Source: an uncultured Micrococcales bacterium
GTDB lineage: Bacteria > Actinomycetota > Actinomycetes > Actinomycetales > Microbacteriaceae
Reading direction: 5' to 3'
Assembly (NCBI GenBank): GCA_903880095.1
Contig: CAIRNX010000042.1
Span: forward strand, 1 to 60,240
DNA length: 60,240 nt
The notes below the pieces were generated by a model. That model had not been told where the DNA came from and did not search any database. It saw nothing but the letters and a program-made list of their open reading frames with translations. Made by a program: the position numbers and the translations under genes. Positions 59,414 through 60,240 of this stretch are shown here, piece after piece. Position 1 is the first letter of the stretch, and every line of letters starts with the position of its first letter.

Positions 59414-60240
59414 TTATGCCCCTTTCTTAGTGTTGTTATAAATCGTTTCGACTACGAGAGCCCAGGTTTCTGGGGTCTCTTTCAGTGGTTGGTAGCCGCC
59501 GGCTCCACCGATCAGGACGCGCCCTTCACAGTATTCGTTGGCCTTACACGCAATCATTTCGGCTGCGTATTTGAACCCAGCTTTTGTGTAGTTCGCGAGG
59601 GCACCGAGGTTGCCAACGCCCTCGTGACCATCGGCTCCCGCGGCGAGCAGAATCACATCGGGCCTGTAGAGGTCGATGATTTCGGCTGCTCGATCGATTG
59701 CGGCCATAAAGACGCTGTCGCCATCGCCACCGAGCACGTTGATGCCATAGGCGTGGTTCTCTTCGTCAACGACTTCGCGCCTGGTGCCGTCGAGGCTTTG
59801 CAGCGCTCGGTCGCCGGGGTAGATGCCCCCGTGGTGAATGCTGATAGTCGGGATTCCCGCGCCTTTGAGCATGTGATATACGCCGTCGCCAGCGTGGATG
59901 TCCCAGTCGATATAGAGCGGCTTGAGGCCAGCTTCTTTAAACGCCACGGCCGCATATGCCATGTCGTTGAAAACACAGAAGCCACTAGCGCGGTTAAAGC
60001 GGGCATGATGTTTTGCGCCTTGCGGGTTGAACACCACGTTTGCTTTGCCGGTCAAGATCAGCTCGACAGCACGGATGGTGCCGCGAAACATCGCGAAACC
60101 GGCCGCGGCCGTCTTTTTGCTCTTGTAATACCACTCCGAGTTTTCGCCGCCAAGGGTCTTGGCGACGTAAGTCGCGTCGTGAGTGGCATTGAGTTTTGCG
60201 CGGTCTGCTCTAGCTGTGCCACGCGGGGTCGGGTTGACGA
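59414..60240 (-). CDS. Histone deacetylase/acetoin utilisation (AcuC-like) family protein, 5' end cut by the window
   Basis: About 275 residues are present; the open frame continues past 60240 with VNPTPRGTARADRAKLNATH at the edge, so the true start is outside. An internal ATG at 60091 is not the start, since the frame upstream is open and family-like (FAMFRGTIRAVE). The metal and catalytic marks are GAKHHARFNRASGFCVFNDM near the HH pair, YIDWDIHAGDGVYHML (D-x-H), and LLAAGADGHEGV. It should remove acetyl groups from proteins such as acetyl-CoA synthetase or from small substrates. The phosphatase gene follows. Confidence 0.9.
   Translation of the reverse strand, partial: VNPTPRGTARADRAKLNATHDATYVAKTLGGENSEWYYKSKKTAAAGFAMFRGTIRAVELILTGKANVVFNPQGAKHHARFNRASGFCVFNDMAYAAVAFKEAGLKPLYIDWDIHAGDGVYHMLKGAGIPTISIHHGGIYPGDRALQSLDGTRREVVDEENHAYGINVLGGDGDSVFMAAIDRAAEIIDLYRPDVILLAAGADGHEGVGNLGALANYTKAGFKYAAEMIACKANEYCEGRVLIGGAGGYQPLKETPETWALVVETIYNNTKKGA

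Noticed and set aside
1-60240. CRISPR array or Cas genes
   Set aside because: No regularly spaced direct repeats of 24-40 bases and no Cas-like products were seen; the RecB/Cas4-like domain at 53407-54999 belongs to the TM0106 family.

Overview
The window looks like a piece of a compact, medium-GC actinobacterial chromosome, most likely a small-genome aquatic Microbacteriaceae (Rhodoluna/Aquiluna type). The arguments are the actinobacterial mismatch-repair nuclease NucS, families common in actinobacteria (DUF6421-type, TM0106-type nuclease), very short spacers, convergent genes whose 3' ends overlap, and many promoters placed so close to the start codon that the mRNA should be leaderless (TAGNNT-type -10 boxes 6-8 bases before the start). 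The genus is inference.

Layout. 1-12.3 kb: ordinary housekeeping and accessory genes (ABC exporter, tRNA-Ser(CGA), NUDIX, cation efflux, tadA, upp, a receiver-less winged-helix regulator preceded by a tiny leaderless ORF, DedA, nitroreductase, threonine aldolase, a DUF6421-type protein, EamA exporter). 12.2-22.6 kb: one long minus-strand operon for a nonulosonic acid of the legionaminic type: dehydratase, aminotransferase, 2-epimerase, synthase, acetyltransferase, CBS-linked nucleotidyltransferase, CMP-sugar synthetase, then two paralogous putative glycosyltransferases, one with an internally duplicated domain. 22.7-33.7 kb: a two-component pair, a DUF1737 protein with a basic tail, glutamine amidotransferase, nucS, two membrane proteins, two CotH-kinase-like secreted proteins, a DUF3048 lipoprotein and a GH16 hydrolase. 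33.7-37 kb: purS-purQ-purL.

An accessory island begins directly behind purL, at about 36.95 kb. Its first 2.3 kb carry a proteasome/HslV-like Ntn-hydrolase homologue and a uracil-DNA-glycosylase-like protein, and end in a second, degenerate copy of the purL 3' end, as if a cassette had entered at purL. Then come a restriction-modification unit (two methyltransferases and a putative nuclease, minus strand), a small DUF3072-like gene, and a five-gene plus-strand operon that is DISARM-like: two proteins of uncertain family (possibly a split DrmE), a NERD-nuclease/UvrD-type helicase, a DrmA-like helicase and a DrmB (DUF1998) protein. No DrmC phospholipase, integrase or transposase is visible. Base use is more AT-rich and looser here than in the flanks.

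From about 53.4 kb core-like genes return: a TM0106-family RecB/RNase H-like nuclease, a TY-Chap-like protein, an unknown protein overlapping a tandem CbxX/EccA-type AAA ATPase, a dual-specificity-type phosphatase and an acetoin-utilisation/histone-deacetylase-family protein cut by the window end. The best candidates for undescribed biology are the DISARM-like operon with its unusual composition, the Ntn-hydrolase/UDG-like cassette at purL, and the AAA ATPase with its unknown partner.
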